Below, piece by piece: positions 1-7,799 of a stretch of 26,196 bases of DNA; the first letter of the stretch is position 1, and each line of letters starts with the position of its first letter. The translations under genes and the position numbers were made by a program. The stretch is from an uncultured Bacteroidales bacterium (lineage in GTDB: Bacteria > Bacteroidota > Bacteroidia > Bacteroidales > UBA932), in the NCBI GenBank assembly GCA_900544815.1, contig UQWT01000026.1:1-26196 (forward strand). The letters run 5' to 3'. The notes beneath the pieces are model-generated. The model was given only the letters and a program-made list of their open reading frames with translations. It was not told the origin of the DNA and ran no database searches.

Positions 1-268
1 CCTGTGGAATCTCAAACGGAATCTCCCCATCAATGCACTTTACCTCCCCGGTAGCGAGGAACTTCTCATAATAGGAATTGTCCTCACCACGATAAATGAT
101 TGATTCGTTTTTATCCTTTTTGATTTTCTTTTCCTTGACAAGTCGGGCTTTTTCGGCTCTGATACGTTCAAGAAGTACAGATGCCGGTTCGTCATTAGGG
201 TCTTGCGGTACAAGTTTTCCCTGTATCGCCCACTGGAGTATGCTGTTCTTTAATTGTTTTCCGTTCAT
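1..268 (-). CDS. hsdS: Type I restriction-modification specificity subunit HsdS, N-terminal part (cut by window edge)
   Basis: The minus-strand reading frame begins at ATG 268-266 and runs open for 89 codons to the window edge. The protein starts MNGKQLKNSILQWAIQGKLV and contains LLERIRAEKARL and YEKF, a pattern I recognise from the N-terminus of Bacteroidota HsdS proteins, just before the first target-recognition domain. HsdS would choose the DNA sequence bound by the HsdM/HsdR complex. It is the last visible gene of the island, 16 bases downstream of the exported-protein gene and co-directional with hsdR and hsdM. Only the leader part is visible, so the target specificity, and any additional or invertible hsdS copies beyond the edge, cannot be judged. 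Confidence 0.85.
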   Translation of the reverse strand, partial: MNGKQLKNSILQWAIQGKLVPQDPNDEPASVLLERIRAEKARLVKEKKIKKDKNESIIYRGEDNSYYEKFLATGEVKCIDGEIPFEIPQ

Positions 269-284
269 CTTAATTCTAACTGAT

Positions 285-782
285 TTAGAAGTTTTCGTCT
301 TTTTGTTTTTCCTTAAGATAGAACTGATAGAGTTTCTTCCCTATCTTATCTTTTTTGAAGGTACGTTCATGATTCATAGGTGTCATAGATAAACGAATTT
401 TCGCCACACCTTCATTCAAGATTTCAAACTGTTGTGGAGTAATTCTAAATTGTGCAGTAGAACTTATTTCTGTAACAGGAATAACGATATTTCCACTTAT
501 AATACCTGCTGATTGACTTCCATTGCCAATCACAGTTCCTCGTAATTCAAGATATTTGCCTGCGAATGTCCGAATTTTTATAGTTGGTTCAGCGAGGAAA
601 TTCATCTTGTCTGAACGCACTGTGGCTACTATTGAATAAATGGTATCTTGCTTAGCTACACTGTACTTCATGTTACAACCTTCGGCTGCAAGTGCTTTAT
701 AAGTATAACCTACTGTTTGTGCTTTAGCGTTGAGTCCTAAAATGACACAGAACAGTAATAATATAATCTTTATAGTTTTCAT
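285..782 (-). CDS. Small exported protein of unknown function inside the restriction island
   Basis: 165 residues. The first 21 form a clear Sec signal peptide: MKTIK, a hydrophobic run (IILLLFCVILGL), then NAKAQ as the probable signal peptidase I site. There is no lipobox cysteine at the cleavage point, so the mature protein is probably periplasmic or surface-exposed and soluble. The mature part has many beta-type alternations and a basic C-terminus (KKDKIGKKLYQFYLKEKQKDENF region). I do not recognise a family. The gene starts 2 bases after the Fic/Doc stop and ends 16 bases before hsdS, so it is almost certainly co-transcribed with cytoplasmic defence genes, which is odd for an exported protein. 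Confidence 0.8.
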   Translation of the reverse strand: MKTIKIILLLFCVILGLNAKAQTVGYTYKALAAEGCNMKYSVAKQDTIYSIVATVRSDKMNFLAEPTIKIRTFAGKYLELRGTVIGNGSQSAGIISGNIVIPVTEISSTAQFRITPQQFEILNEGVAKIRLSMTPMNHERTFKKDKIGKKLYQFYLKEKQKDENF

Positions 783-784
783 AT

Positions 785-1264
785 TTAATCTTGTTCGTAA
801 TCCTCTCCTTGTATTCCTAATTGCCCTTTGCTCATAGCATTGGCAATGTCTATTTTCAGTTCCTCATCATAATCTTTACTGGTCATAAAGCTATTGACGA
901 TGCGTAGAAGCAAATCTTGGTCGATATTCGATGCCGCCACGTGGTAAATGATAGATTCCAATGTACGCATACAGATACAAGCGTGCCAATAGTAATTATT
1001 CTTGTGTAAGAAATAAGCACCCAAAGTCAGTGCAATACGCTTATTTCCATCATTGAAGAAGTGCCCGGAACAGAATCTATACATCAGATAGGTTAGTTTG
1101 TCGGCAAAGGTAGGATAGTATAAATCGTTTTGCACAAAATCCAGTGTTGCACGAATACCGCCTTCGTCACGCACTCCTTCAAAGCCACCATCACTGGCAT
1201 CAATCATTTTGCCATAGATGCTTAAGGCTTCATCGCAGTCTATGTAAATAATCTCCTTACTCAT
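785..1264 (-). CDS. Fic/Doc-family protein (death-on-curing type)
   Basis: 159 residues with the Fic core motif HFFNDGNKR at about residues 68-76 (His68, Phe70, Asp72, Asn74, Lys75, Arg76). The form HxFxDxNKR is shared by AMPylating Fic proteins and Doc kinases. The small size and lack of a fused domain favour the Doc side; Doc toxins phosphorylate EF-Tu, while classical Fic enzymes transfer AMP. No inhibitory (S/T)xxxE(G/N) helix is obvious. The start ATG lies inside the end of the upstream gene (8-base overlap), suggesting translational coupling to a partner that could neutralise it. It sits between hsdM and hsdS, a place where Fic/Doc genes recur in Bacteroidota type I systems. The enzymatic activity and target are inferred. 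Confidence 0.85.
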   Translation of the reverse strand: MSKEIIYIDCDEALSIYGKMIDASDGGFEGVRDEGGIRATLDFVQNDLYYPTFADKLTYLMYRFCSGHFFNDGNKRIALTLGAYFLHKNNYYWHACICMRTLESIIYHVAASNIDQDLLLRIVNSFMTSKDYDEELKIDIANAMSKGQLGIQGEDYEQD

Positions 1265-2273
1265 CTTCTGCCTGCTTTAAGCGTTTAAGTACATCTTTAT
1301 TGTCCGCTAAGATACGGTCAAAATCAATAGACTGATCGCCGATGAATCGTTCAAACTCTTCAGGAGTAACAGCTTGCAAGTAATCTGCTATATTGCCATG
1401 ATACGCATCCCGGAAACTAAAATCTCTTGAAGCCATTTTTGTTCTGGCATCATTCAGATAGGGTTTCTGCATGGGATGTTCGGCAAGCTCATTCACAATG
1501 CGCTCAATCTCATCAATGGTAAGTTTTCTGTCGCCATTTTCCTTGAATCGTTCACTGATAGCAGCACCCACTCCGTTTTCAAAAGAAGAGATAACCAATA
1601 GAACCTCTGAATACAAGGTGTGTCGTACATTGTCCTTAGAATCAAGTTTCAACACTTCTCGGTACTCCTTGGCGTTCTCCTTGAAAACAGCCTTGTAGAT
1701 AAAATCTGTAATCTGGGAATACTTGTATGTGGGATGTCCGTCCACATATTGATTGATGGCAGAAGTGAGATTTTTACGATAGTTTTCTTCTGTGATTGCT
1801 GCAGGAAGATAATGCACATCCCTACGGTTTATATATTTTGTCCCTCCACCGGTCTTTTCATTGATGGTGGTAATCACAAAATCCAAGATAAGGCTGCGGA
1901 CTTTCTTCGCTTTCTCACTCTCTGTAAGCAGCATACCCATGTCTAAGAATGAACGGAAGTTAAACAAACCGAGCTGGGTCGTTTTGCTCGCCTCATTAAT
2001 AAGGTGAGCAAATTCTAACTTAAACTCTTTCAGCTGTTTACCCTTACATAAAATATATCCGTTATGCTTCAATTCATCAGAATTTGATTGCAGATAACGG
2101 TCTATTGTAGATGTATCAACTTGATAAAAGTCGGCAACCATTTTTTTAGTAAAGCGGTATTCTCCCTCAAAAAGCATTCCTTCTATATCAAGATGTTCCT
2201 GTACCTTACTGACCGCAAAACGGTTGTTAAGTACATTTTGTCTTTCTATGTTTGAGATTGTCAAATCTTTCAT
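1257..2273 (-). CDS. DNA-binding-like partner of the Fic/Doc protein (RhuM-like)
   Basis: 338 residues, cytoplasmic, no signal peptide or membrane segment. Residues around 40-65 (RFTKKMVADFYQVDTSTIDRY) look like a helix-turn-helix. The middle carries the motif NRRDVHYLPAAITEENYRKN and the C-terminal third contains KMASRDFSFRDAYH. Proteins of this type are usually annotated as DNA-binding or RhuM-family proteins beside Fic/Doc genes in type I restriction islands. The stop overlaps the Fic start by 8 bases (ATGAGTAA). The acidic, helical C-terminal tail (DNKDVLKRLKQAEDE) could act on the Fic protein. It has its own apparent promoter in the gap after hsdM. The family name is from memory; the antitoxin role is inferred. 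Confidence 0.7.
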   Translation of the reverse strand: MKDLTISNIERQNVLNNRFAVSKVQEHLDIEGMLFEGEYRFTKKMVADFYQVDTSTIDRYLQSNSDELKHNGYILCKGKQLKEFKLEFAHLINEASKTTQLGLFNFRSFLDMGMLLTESEKAKKVRSLILDFVITTINEKTGGGTKYINRRDVHYLPAAITEENYRKNLTSAINQYVDGHPTYKYSQITDFIYKAVFKENAKEYREVLKLDSKDNVRHTLYSEVLLVISSFENGVGAAISERFKENGDRKLTIDEIERIVNELAEHPMQKPYLNDARTKMASRDFSFRDAYHGNIADYLQAVTPEEFERFIGDQSIDFDRILADNKDVLKRLKQAEDE

Positions 2274-2298
2274 CTTCTTTCTATTGCTATTTGGTACA

Positions 2299-2306
2299 CA
2301 AACATA
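2299..2306 (-). promoter_or_regulatory. -7 box TATGTTTG upstream of the RhuM-like/Fic genes
   Basis: On the minus strand TATGTTTG matches the Bacteroidota -7 consensus TAnnTTTG and lies 25 bases upstream of the ATG at 2273. No good TTG -33 element is seen at the usual distance. It lies in a 176-base gap between hsdM and this gene (2274-2449), which otherwise shows no coding potential. It suggests that the toxin-like pair, exported protein and hsdS can be transcribed apart from hsdR-hsdM. Confidence 0.45.
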
Positions 2307-2449
2307 CCGAAAATTATTATTTCTTTATTCTAAGAAAAGCCTTATGCTACGCTCTAATTTGCTCACGTCATAAATATCGGGAGTAAATCATAAGTTCTAT
2401 AGTATCAACTTCTTATCGTTACATAAAACATAATTGATCCTTGCGATTA

Positions 2450-3958
2450 TCAGTTACACGATTTTATGTCAATGCCGAGAATCTTTTGAATCTCAGAAAG
2501 CGTTCTGTCTATTTCATGGTCAAGTGCAGCACGTTTTTCAAAATACTGTTTGAGCAATTCTGCCGGAGGAAGTATTTCTTCTTCCTCTTTCGGGAATTTG
2601 CATTGGTCAAAATTGCAGTCCAAGTTTATTAACTGTTGGGCTGTAAATACACGGCTCTTTTCTCCGACTTCATCACTTATAATTTCTTTTCTGTCCTTCC
2701 ACCATTCTTGAATAGGCAGAGTGTGTTCTACCTTCATCGGTTTGGTCTTAGAGAAGTGCTTGTACCCTTCCGGCATATCCAAACGATAGAACCATGTCTC
2801 TTTGGTCTTGAATCCTTCTTCACAACCTTCGGCTTCTTCATTATTGAAGAAAAGAATATTGGTTGCAATAGAGGTATATGGGGAGAATATAGAACCCGGC
2901 AAACGAATAATGGTATGTAGATTGAACTTGCGGAGGAGATTTTCTTTTAGCGCAAGTTTTGCTCCATCTGTACCAAACAGGAAGCCATCGGGAATAATCA
3001 CACCGCATCTACCTCCAACTTTAAGACGATACATGATAAGAGCAATGAACAAATCTGCTGTTTCACTGGAACGGTATTGTACCGGGAAGTTGCTTTTTAC
3101 ACTATCTTCCGTGCTACCACCATACGGAGGATTCATGCCAATAACATCCACTTTATCGCTTTCTTTAAAATCAGTGACATTTGTTCCAAGCGAATCGCAA
3201 TTTGCAATGTTGGGAGCTTCAATATCATGGAGCAACAAGTTTGTAATACTTAACAGATATGGCAACGGCTTCCATTCTTGACCCACAACTGCATTCTGCA
3301 ACTTTTCCCCATCTTCGGCAGAACGTACATTCTTAGCCATATAGTTGAGAGCAGAAGTAAGGAATCCACCAGTACCACTGGTGAAGTCGCCAAAGGTCTC
3401 ACCCAATTTCGGGTCAAGCATCATTACGATAAAATCAGTCAACGCACGTGGAGTATAGAACTCACCTGCATTTCCTGCCGATTGTAGGTCTTTCAAGATT
3501 CCTTCATAAATATCTCCGAATGTGTGACGGTCATCAGCATCGTCAAACTCGATTTCGTTTACAATGTTGACCACTTGGCGCAGAAGCGTTCCATTCTTCA
3601 TGTACTGGTTCAAGTCTGCAAATGTTTCTTGAACAATGCTTTTGGCTCTTGGAGTATTGGCATCTATCGGAAGATTCTTCAAAGTAGGAAACAATTTCTC
3701 ATTGACGAAAGAGAGTAGTGCTTCTCCAGTCAAAGCTTCACCGTCTTTTTCATCTACTGCCCATTTGCGCCAACGCAAATCTTCGGGAATAATGGACTTA
3801 TAGTTCTCATCTTTGTATTCCCATGTTTCTTCCTGTGTATCATAAACCTTCAAGAAGAACATCCAAGTCATTTGTTCGATTCTCTGTGCATCACCATTGA
3901 TACCTGCATCTTGACGCATGATATTTTGGATTCGCTTTATGATGTTGTTTACTGCCAT
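2450..3958 (-). CDS. hsdM: Type I restriction-modification DNA methyltransferase subunit HsdM
   Basis: 502 residues, full length for HsdM. An N-terminal helical domain (about 1-140) precedes the Rossmann-like methyltransferase fold. Visible motifs are GEFYTPR (165-171), the AdoMet-binding loop FTSGTGGF (192-199, in place of the common DPxxGxGGF) and the catalytic NPPY (276-279), which marks N6-adenine methylation. The C-terminal coiled region (EEEEILPPAELL to the end) is typical of HsdS-contacting tails. With HsdS it would methylate adenines at the recognition site; with HsdR it forms the restriction complex. The start lies 3 bases after the hsdR stop, so the two are translated from one message. 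It ends in TGA followed in frame by TAA, the only TGA terminator among the intact genes of this window. Confidence 0.95.
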   Translation of the reverse strand: MAVNNIIKRIQNIMRQDAGINGDAQRIEQMTWMFFLKVYDTQEETWEYKDENYKSIIPEDLRWRKWAVDEKDGEALTGEALLSFVNEKLFPTLKNLPIDANTPRAKSIVQETFADLNQYMKNGTLLRQVVNIVNEIEFDDADDRHTFGDIYEGILKDLQSAGNAGEFYTPRALTDFIVMMLDPKLGETFGDFTSGTGGFLTSALNYMAKNVRSAEDGEKLQNAVVGQEWKPLPYLLSITNLLLHDIEAPNIANCDSLGTNVTDFKESDKVDVIGMNPPYGGSTEDSVKSNFPVQYRSSETADLFIALIMYRLKVGGRCGVIIPDGFLFGTDGAKLALKENLLRKFNLHTIIRLPGSIFSPYTSIATNILFFNNEEAEGCEEGFKTKETWFYRLDMPEGYKHFSKTKPMKVEHTLPIQEWWKDRKEIISDEVGEKSRVFTAQQLINLDCNFDQCKFPKEEEEILPPAELLKQYFEKRAALDHEIDRTLSEIQKILGIDIKSCN

Positions 3959-3961
3959 TTT

Positions 3962-6277
3962 TTAAGCTGATTTATAAATTTGATATTCCAAATCTCTGAT
4001 GGCTTGTTCAAAGGCGACCTTGCCACCAAATAACTTTATGATTTTAGTTGGCTTCCCTATGCTGTTGAATGGCGGTATCTCCAAGATGTTCGCCTTTTCA
4101 AAGTCGAGAATACCGTTCTCTGCATATTTGTCAAGAAGAGCTTCCAATACTTCACGTGCTTTACCTTCATACTTTCCAAAATAGTTGCGCTTCTTTACAT
4201 TGTTTGCTCTCTCTTTCCTTGTCAAGGGTGGCTGGTCGAACGCAATGTGACATATCACATCAAAGATGTCCGCATCCTTCAATGCCGGATTCGCTTCACG
4301 TACTGCGTCTATCAGAATGGCATATTCCTTCAACTCATCCATTACAGCTTGTTTGCGTTCTGCCTCAGTCCACGTTTGTATGAAATCATCCAGACTTTGG
4401 TAATGGCGCAATAATTGTTTTCTTGCGAATGACTGAACACTTTCCGTCCTCATTGTCTTGCCATCTTCACCTAATACAGATATTATCTCATGGGCAATAC
4501 GAATATCCTTACCATTGATAATGTATTTCTCACGAGGTTCAGATACAGTGGGACCTGGGTCGTCAATGATTTTGTAAGGCTTGGGCTCTTTCCCTCCTCC
4601 TTTTGGCGGTTCTGGGTCGCCATCAAATGCTGGGTCTTTGAATTTGGCTGTTGCATTGCGGAAGTCAAGGATTTCCAAATGCCACTTGCCTTTGTCTTTT
4701 CTAAGTCGTGTGCCACGTCCGATGATTTGCTTAAATTCAGTCATAGAGCCAATTTCTTTATCTATGACGATTAAACCACAAGTTTTACAGTCCACTCCTG
4801 TAGATAAGAGTTCGGAGGTTGTGACAATAACCGGATAGGGTTCATCGACACTAATAAAGTTATCCAGTTGTTTCTTCCCCTCTTTATCTTCACCGACAAT
4901 ACGTGTTACATAGTAGGGTGACTTTTTGCACAAATCACTATTCATATTGATAAGCAACGTCCGCATTTCGGCAGCTTCCTCAATATCAGAACAGAATACA
5001 ATTGTTTTTGTCATGCGACCTATGTCATGTAACATTTTAGTAATCCTGTTCGCTACAACCTTACGCCTTAACTTAATGGCAAGGTCACGACCTATGTTTT
5101 GTCTTTGATATAACTTCTGTTCAATCTCTTTGCCCAATAAATCTATCTCACCTTCTTCCGGAGTCCATCCTTGCAAATCAACATTGATAAAGTCGGCTGT
5201 AACTCGATATGGAGCTAAAAATCCATCTTGGATGCCTTGAAGTAGGGAATAGGTATATACCGGTTCTCCGAAATAATCCAAGTTGTTTGCTCCCTCATCG
5301 GCTTTTGGGGTAGCTGTCATACCGATTTGCGTAGCCGAGCTGAAATACTCTAATACTTTGCGCCATGCAGAATCGTCCTTTGCACTACCACGATGGCACT
5401 CGTCAACGATAATCAAATCAAAGAAGTTTGGCTGTACTTCCAAGAATGGATCAGGCTTGCTCTCTTTTCCGACCAGTTGATGGTATAAAGCCATATATAC
5501 CTCGTATGATGAATCAATTTTTTCTTCACCTTCTCCAACAGAAGTTATCTTAGTCATAAACTTCTTGAAAGGTTTGAAGTCTTGCACCATTGTTTGGTCA
5601 ATGAGGATATTTCGGTCTGCAAGATAAAGAATCTTTTTCTTTGCTCCGCTTTTATGGAGACGATGGATAATCTGGAAAGCAGTGAAAGTCTTACCAGTAC
5701 CGGTAGCCATTACGACAAGTACACGCTGTTGTCCTCTTGCAATGGCTTCCACTGTACGGTCAACCGCTATACGTTGGTAATATCTTGGCTCATGGCTATG
5801 GGCATCATAATAAAACGGTGTTTCTATTATGTTAAGTTCATCCGATGTATAGTTCTTGGATGCAAGATAACGATTGTATAATTCCTCTTCTGTCGGGAAA
5901 TTCTCTAATTTGATTTCGGTTTCTTTCCCTGTGATAAAGTCATGTTCCAAGAAAGCATCACCATTACTGGAGTACGCAAATTTCAAGTCAAGGATTTGGG
6001 CATAATCCATAGCTTGTTGAATACCACCCCCAACGGCATGTTTGTTATCTTTAGCTTCTACCACTGCAATGGGCTTACCATTATGGTATAATAGATAATC
6101 AGCCTTTTTGCCCTCTGCTACTGAATGTTGGTTGCCAACAACAAGTACTCGACCATCCGTGAAATAATACTCTTCACGCATATTTACGCTTACAGCCCAG
6201 CCCTTTTGTTGGAGTGCAGGGGTAATGAACAAGGTGCGTATCTCTTGTTCTTTGAGTTCTTTCTTGTTTACTTCCAT
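3962..6277 (-). CDS. hsdR: Type I restriction endonuclease subunit HsdR
   Basis: 771 residues, EcoKI-like HsdR. The N-terminal PD-(D/E)xK nuclease is visible as Asp60 followed by ExK at 74-76 (AVVEAKD). The SF2 translocase follows: Walker A ATGTGKT at 191-197, DECH at 292-295, TATP at 321-324, and later the Q-x-x-G-R-G-TR motif (IIGRGTR). The protein cuts unmethylated foreign DNA far from the recognition site after ATP-driven translocation, together with HsdM and HsdS. It is shorter than enteric HsdR proteins (about 1000-1170 residues), but all catalytic motifs are present and the C-terminal domain looks complete. It follows the XRE regulator by 14 bases and precedes hsdM by 3 bases. Confidence 0.95.
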   Translation of the reverse strand: MEVNKKELKEQEIRTLFITPALQQKGWAVSVNMREEYYFTDGRVLVVGNQHSVAEGKKADYLLYHNGKPIAVVEAKDNKHAVGGGIQQAMDYAQILDLKFAYSSNGDAFLEHDFITGKETEIKLENFPTEEELYNRYLASKNYTSDELNIIETPFYYDAHSHEPRYYQRIAVDRTVEAIARGQQRVLVVMATGTGKTFTAFQIIHRLHKSGAKKKILYLADRNILIDQTMVQDFKPFKKFMTKITSVGEGEEKIDSSYEVYMALYHQLVGKESKPDPFLEVQPNFFDLIIVDECHRGSAKDDSAWRKVLEYFSSATQIGMTATPKADEGANNLDYFGEPVYTYSLLQGIQDGFLAPYRVTADFINVDLQGWTPEEGEIDLLGKEIEQKLYQRQNIGRDLAIKLRRKVVANRITKMLHDIGRMTKTIVFCSDIEEAAEMRTLLINMNSDLCKKSPYYVTRIVGEDKEGKKQLDNFISVDEPYPVIVTTSELLSTGVDCKTCGLIVIDKEIGSMTEFKQIIGRGTRLRKDKGKWHLEILDFRNATAKFKDPAFDGDPEPPKGGGKEPKPYKIIDDPGPTVSEPREKYIINGKDIRIAHEIISVLGEDGKTMRTESVQSFARKQLLRHYQSLDDFIQTWTEAERKQAVMDELKEYAILIDAVREANPALKDADIFDVICHIAFDQPPLTRKERANNVKKRNYFGKYEGKAREVLEALLDKYAENGILDFEKANILEIPPFNSIGKPTKIIKLFGGKVAFEQAIRDLEYQIYKSA

Positions 6278-6291
6278 GATAATAAATTGTT

Positions 6292-6498
6292 TTAAGATTT
6301 ATTACTGCTAACAATCAAATCTTTCACATCAATATCAAGAACATTAGCTATATCATTAAGGGTTTTGAGGTCTGGTTGAACAGAATTACTACACCATTTA
6401 CTCACAGTGCAATTGGATTTACCAATCTGTTCTGCAAGCCATTTTCCTGTTTTTTGTTGTTCTGCAAGTACGACTTTTAGTCTGTTCAAATTAGCCAT
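6292..6498 (-). CDS. Small XRE/Cro-type helix-turn-helix regulator at the head of the hsd operon
   Basis: 68 residues, a single HTH_XRE domain. The recognition region reads TGKWLAEQIGKSNCTVSKW (about 17-35), followed by PDLKTLNDIANVLDIDVKDL, the typical helices 4 and 5 of Cro/CI-type repressors. It is the first gene of the hsdR-hsdM unit, placed like a controller (C) protein or an autorepressor that sets the timing of restriction gene expression. A perfect 12-base palindrome lies between its promoter and start codon. The regulatory role is inferred from size, fold and position. Confidence 0.85.
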   Translation of the reverse strand: MANLNRLKVVLAEQQKTGKWLAEQIGKSNCTVSKWCSNSVQPDLKTLNDIANVLDIDVKDLIVSSNKS

Positions 6499-6502
6499 GA
6501 GG

Positions 6503-6531
6503 TAAAACGTTTTAATTCAAGAGCAAATTTA
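6503..6531 (-). promoter_or_regulatory. Promoter -7 box and candidate operator of the hsd operon
   Basis: On the minus strand TAAATTTG (6531-6524) fits TAnnTTTG and would start transcription near 6517, about 19 bases before the regulator's ATG at 6498. Just downstream, TAAAACGTTTTA (6503-6514) is a perfect palindrome between the start site and the ATG, a position suited to an autorepressor operator. A TTG lies slightly too far upstream for a standard -33 element. Confidence 0.5.
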
Positions 6532-6557
6532 TATAAATACTCTGATAACATAAGCAA

Positions 6558-6584
6558 CTTCCGATAATAATTATTATTTGGAAG
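6558..6584. repeat. 27-base near-perfect palindrome between the XRE gene and the two-TM gene
   Basis: The sequence runs CTTCC, then an AT-rich centre of AATAATTATTA type, then GGAAG. It equals its reverse complement at 25 of 27 positions. It lies 13 bases after the stop of the 6597-7340 gene and upstream of the hsd promoter. No U-run follows it on the minus strand, so it is a poor rho-independent terminator. It may be a dimeric regulator site. Confidence 0.5.
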
Positions 6585-6596
6585 CGAAAAAATGGC

Positions 6597-7340
6597 TTAG
6601 ATACCGTATTTCGACAGGATATTTTCGTCAATTTCAATTTTATGCCGACCTGTTGTAGTTCGCAGATTCTTTCTTACGGTGTCAAACGTGGAGTTAGTGA
6701 ACCATTCGGCAAATGTCGCCATCACAAATGATGTAGTTACATCTCCACCTATATTATATTGGAAAGCGATGTTCCAAGCAAAGTTCTTTAAAGAGATTTG
6801 TGTGAGCGAACTATGTTTCTTAATATGAATCTCGGTCATGGGAAGCACTTGACGATTAGTCACAAAATAGCGGACAGATTCGCAAATTTGGAAAATCTCT
6901 GTTTCGTCCAAATCAAAACGCTTGAATGTGTCTCGTGTATATTTCAGGATAGCATTTAATTTCTCGTATTCTTCTCTTTCTTTTTGTTGCTTGTATTGTT
7001 GTTGCTCATGCTGGTATTCATAATGGAATAATTCCATACGCCTTTTTTGTACTTCTACACAATCTTGGGTATGTAAGGATGCAACAGCCGAAGTCTTTTT
7101 ATCTGTCACTTCATCGGCTAATGCCAAATGTGACAAAGGAGTTTCTATAATGTATCTTGCTATAGAGATGCAAAGATGATATAGAAGTTTCAGTATCACA
7201 TATCCGACAGCCATAACGAACGGAAGCAAACTCATTCGTATGCTAAGCATATTGCATATTTGAAATGCAATCATTGAAGCCAGCAACACCGCAATGACCT
7301 CTATTGTCAAAGAATGGAGTATATATTGTTTTTGCTTCAT
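6597..7340 (-). CDS. Two-TM protein of unknown function, probably mobile-element associated
   Basis: 247 residues. Two hydrophobic segments occupy about residues 10-31 and 37-65. A charged, Gln/Glu-rich, coiled-coil-like stretch follows (HYEYQHEQQQYKQQKEREEYEKLN region, about 106-130). The C-terminal half is soluble and contains ISLKNFAWNIAFQYNIGG and FAEWFTNSTFDTVRKNLRTT. I believe similar C-terminal domains occur in hypothetical proteins of Bacteroidota mobile elements, but cannot name a family. It precedes the hsd operon in the same orientation and has its own -7 box. The predicted topology is a membrane-anchored cytoplasmic domain; the function is unknown. Confidence 0.7.
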   Translation of the reverse strand: MKQKQYILHSLTIEVIAVLLASMIAFQICNMLSIRMSLLPFVMAVGYVILKLLYHLCISIARYIIETPLSHLALADEVTDKKTSAVASLHTQDCVEVQKRRMELFHYEYQHEQQQYKQQKEREEYEKLNAILKYTRDTFKRFDLDETEIFQICESVRYFVTNRQVLPMTEIHIKKHSSLTQISLKNFAWNIAFQYNIGGDVTTSFVMATFAEWFTNSTFDTVRKNLRTTTGRHKIEIDENILSKYGI

Positions 7341-7365
7341 GCTTATTGTTTTTTATTTCTCAATG

Positions 7366-7373
7366 CAAAGGTA
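7366..7373 (-). promoter_or_regulatory. -7 box TACCTTTG of the two-TM gene
   Basis: On the minus strand TACCTTTG matches TAnnTTTG and lies 25 bases upstream of the ATG at 7340. The -33 element is weak. Confidence 0.45.
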
Positions 7374-7644
7374 TAACAGTTTTTCATAAAAAACGAAAGG
7401 AAAAAATAGATACTGTTTTGCAAATCAATATCTTATGAAAAGAAAAGCATAATAAGAGAAAATATCGAAGACTATCTGAAAACAAGAGAAAATAGAAATC
7501 GTCAAAAACACTATAGTTAAACTAAGTTAAAGTTTTTTTGCGGTAGCTTTTCTATTCTCGCTAAGGCTGAAATATAGAGTAAACGAAGTAAAGTAATCAT
7601 ATTTGTACCAAGTTATATATAATACACTGATATACAGTAGTAAT
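7374..7644. other. AT-rich gap between the accessory island and the ribosomal genes
   Basis: I see no open frame with coding character, no RNA gene and no convincing terminator in this stretch. It separates the divergent island and rplM and may hold the junction between acquired and core DNA. No attachment-site duplication can be proven from this window alone. Confidence 0.5.
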
Positions 7645-7718
7645 TATCTTTGAGGAGGGAAAATTTAAAGTAGGATAGGAAATTATCTTTGTGAAAATCA
7701 AAATAATTGCTACATTTG
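7645..7718 (+). promoter_or_regulatory. Tandem Bacteroidota-type promoters of the rplM-rpsI operon
   Basis: Three -7-like boxes are present: TATCTTTG at 7645-7652, TATCTTTG at 7684-7691 and TACATTTG at 7711-7718. The last is preceded by TTTG at 7688-7691 with a 19-base spacer, an almost ideal TTTG-N19-TAnnTTTG promoter. The first two boxes sit in an 11-base direct repeat (AATTATCTTTG, 39 bases apart). Multiple start sites would suit a ribosomal protein operon. Confidence 0.7.
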
Positions 7719-7723
7719 CAGCC

Positions 7724-7799
7724 CTTTGGGTGCGTATGTGCCCAAAGTTTTGTTGATCGCAACAATAAAATAAGTATTAACAACTTAACAATCAGTACA
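7724..7799 (+). promoter_or_regulatory. Structured 5' leader of rplM
   Basis: After the predicted start site the leader can form CTTTGGG (7724-7730) pairing with CCCAAAG (7741-7747), then TTGTTG pairing with CAACAA around an ATCG loop at about 7751-7766. Ribosomal protein operons are often autoregulated through such leaders, and I recall a Bacteroidia-specific L13 leader class being described. The match to that class was not tested here. Confidence 0.5.

Noticed and set aside
7642..7691. Direct repeat AATTATCTTTG as an attachment-site duplication of the island
   Set aside because: Both copies contain a TAnnTTTG promoter box and lie only 39 bases apart, on the same side of the island; promoter duplication explains them better.
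7707..7799. Longer L13 reading frame starting at TTG 7707
   Set aside because: The start overlaps the -7 promoter box, and the extra 31 residues have no match to the L13 family start, which begins around the GTG at 7800.
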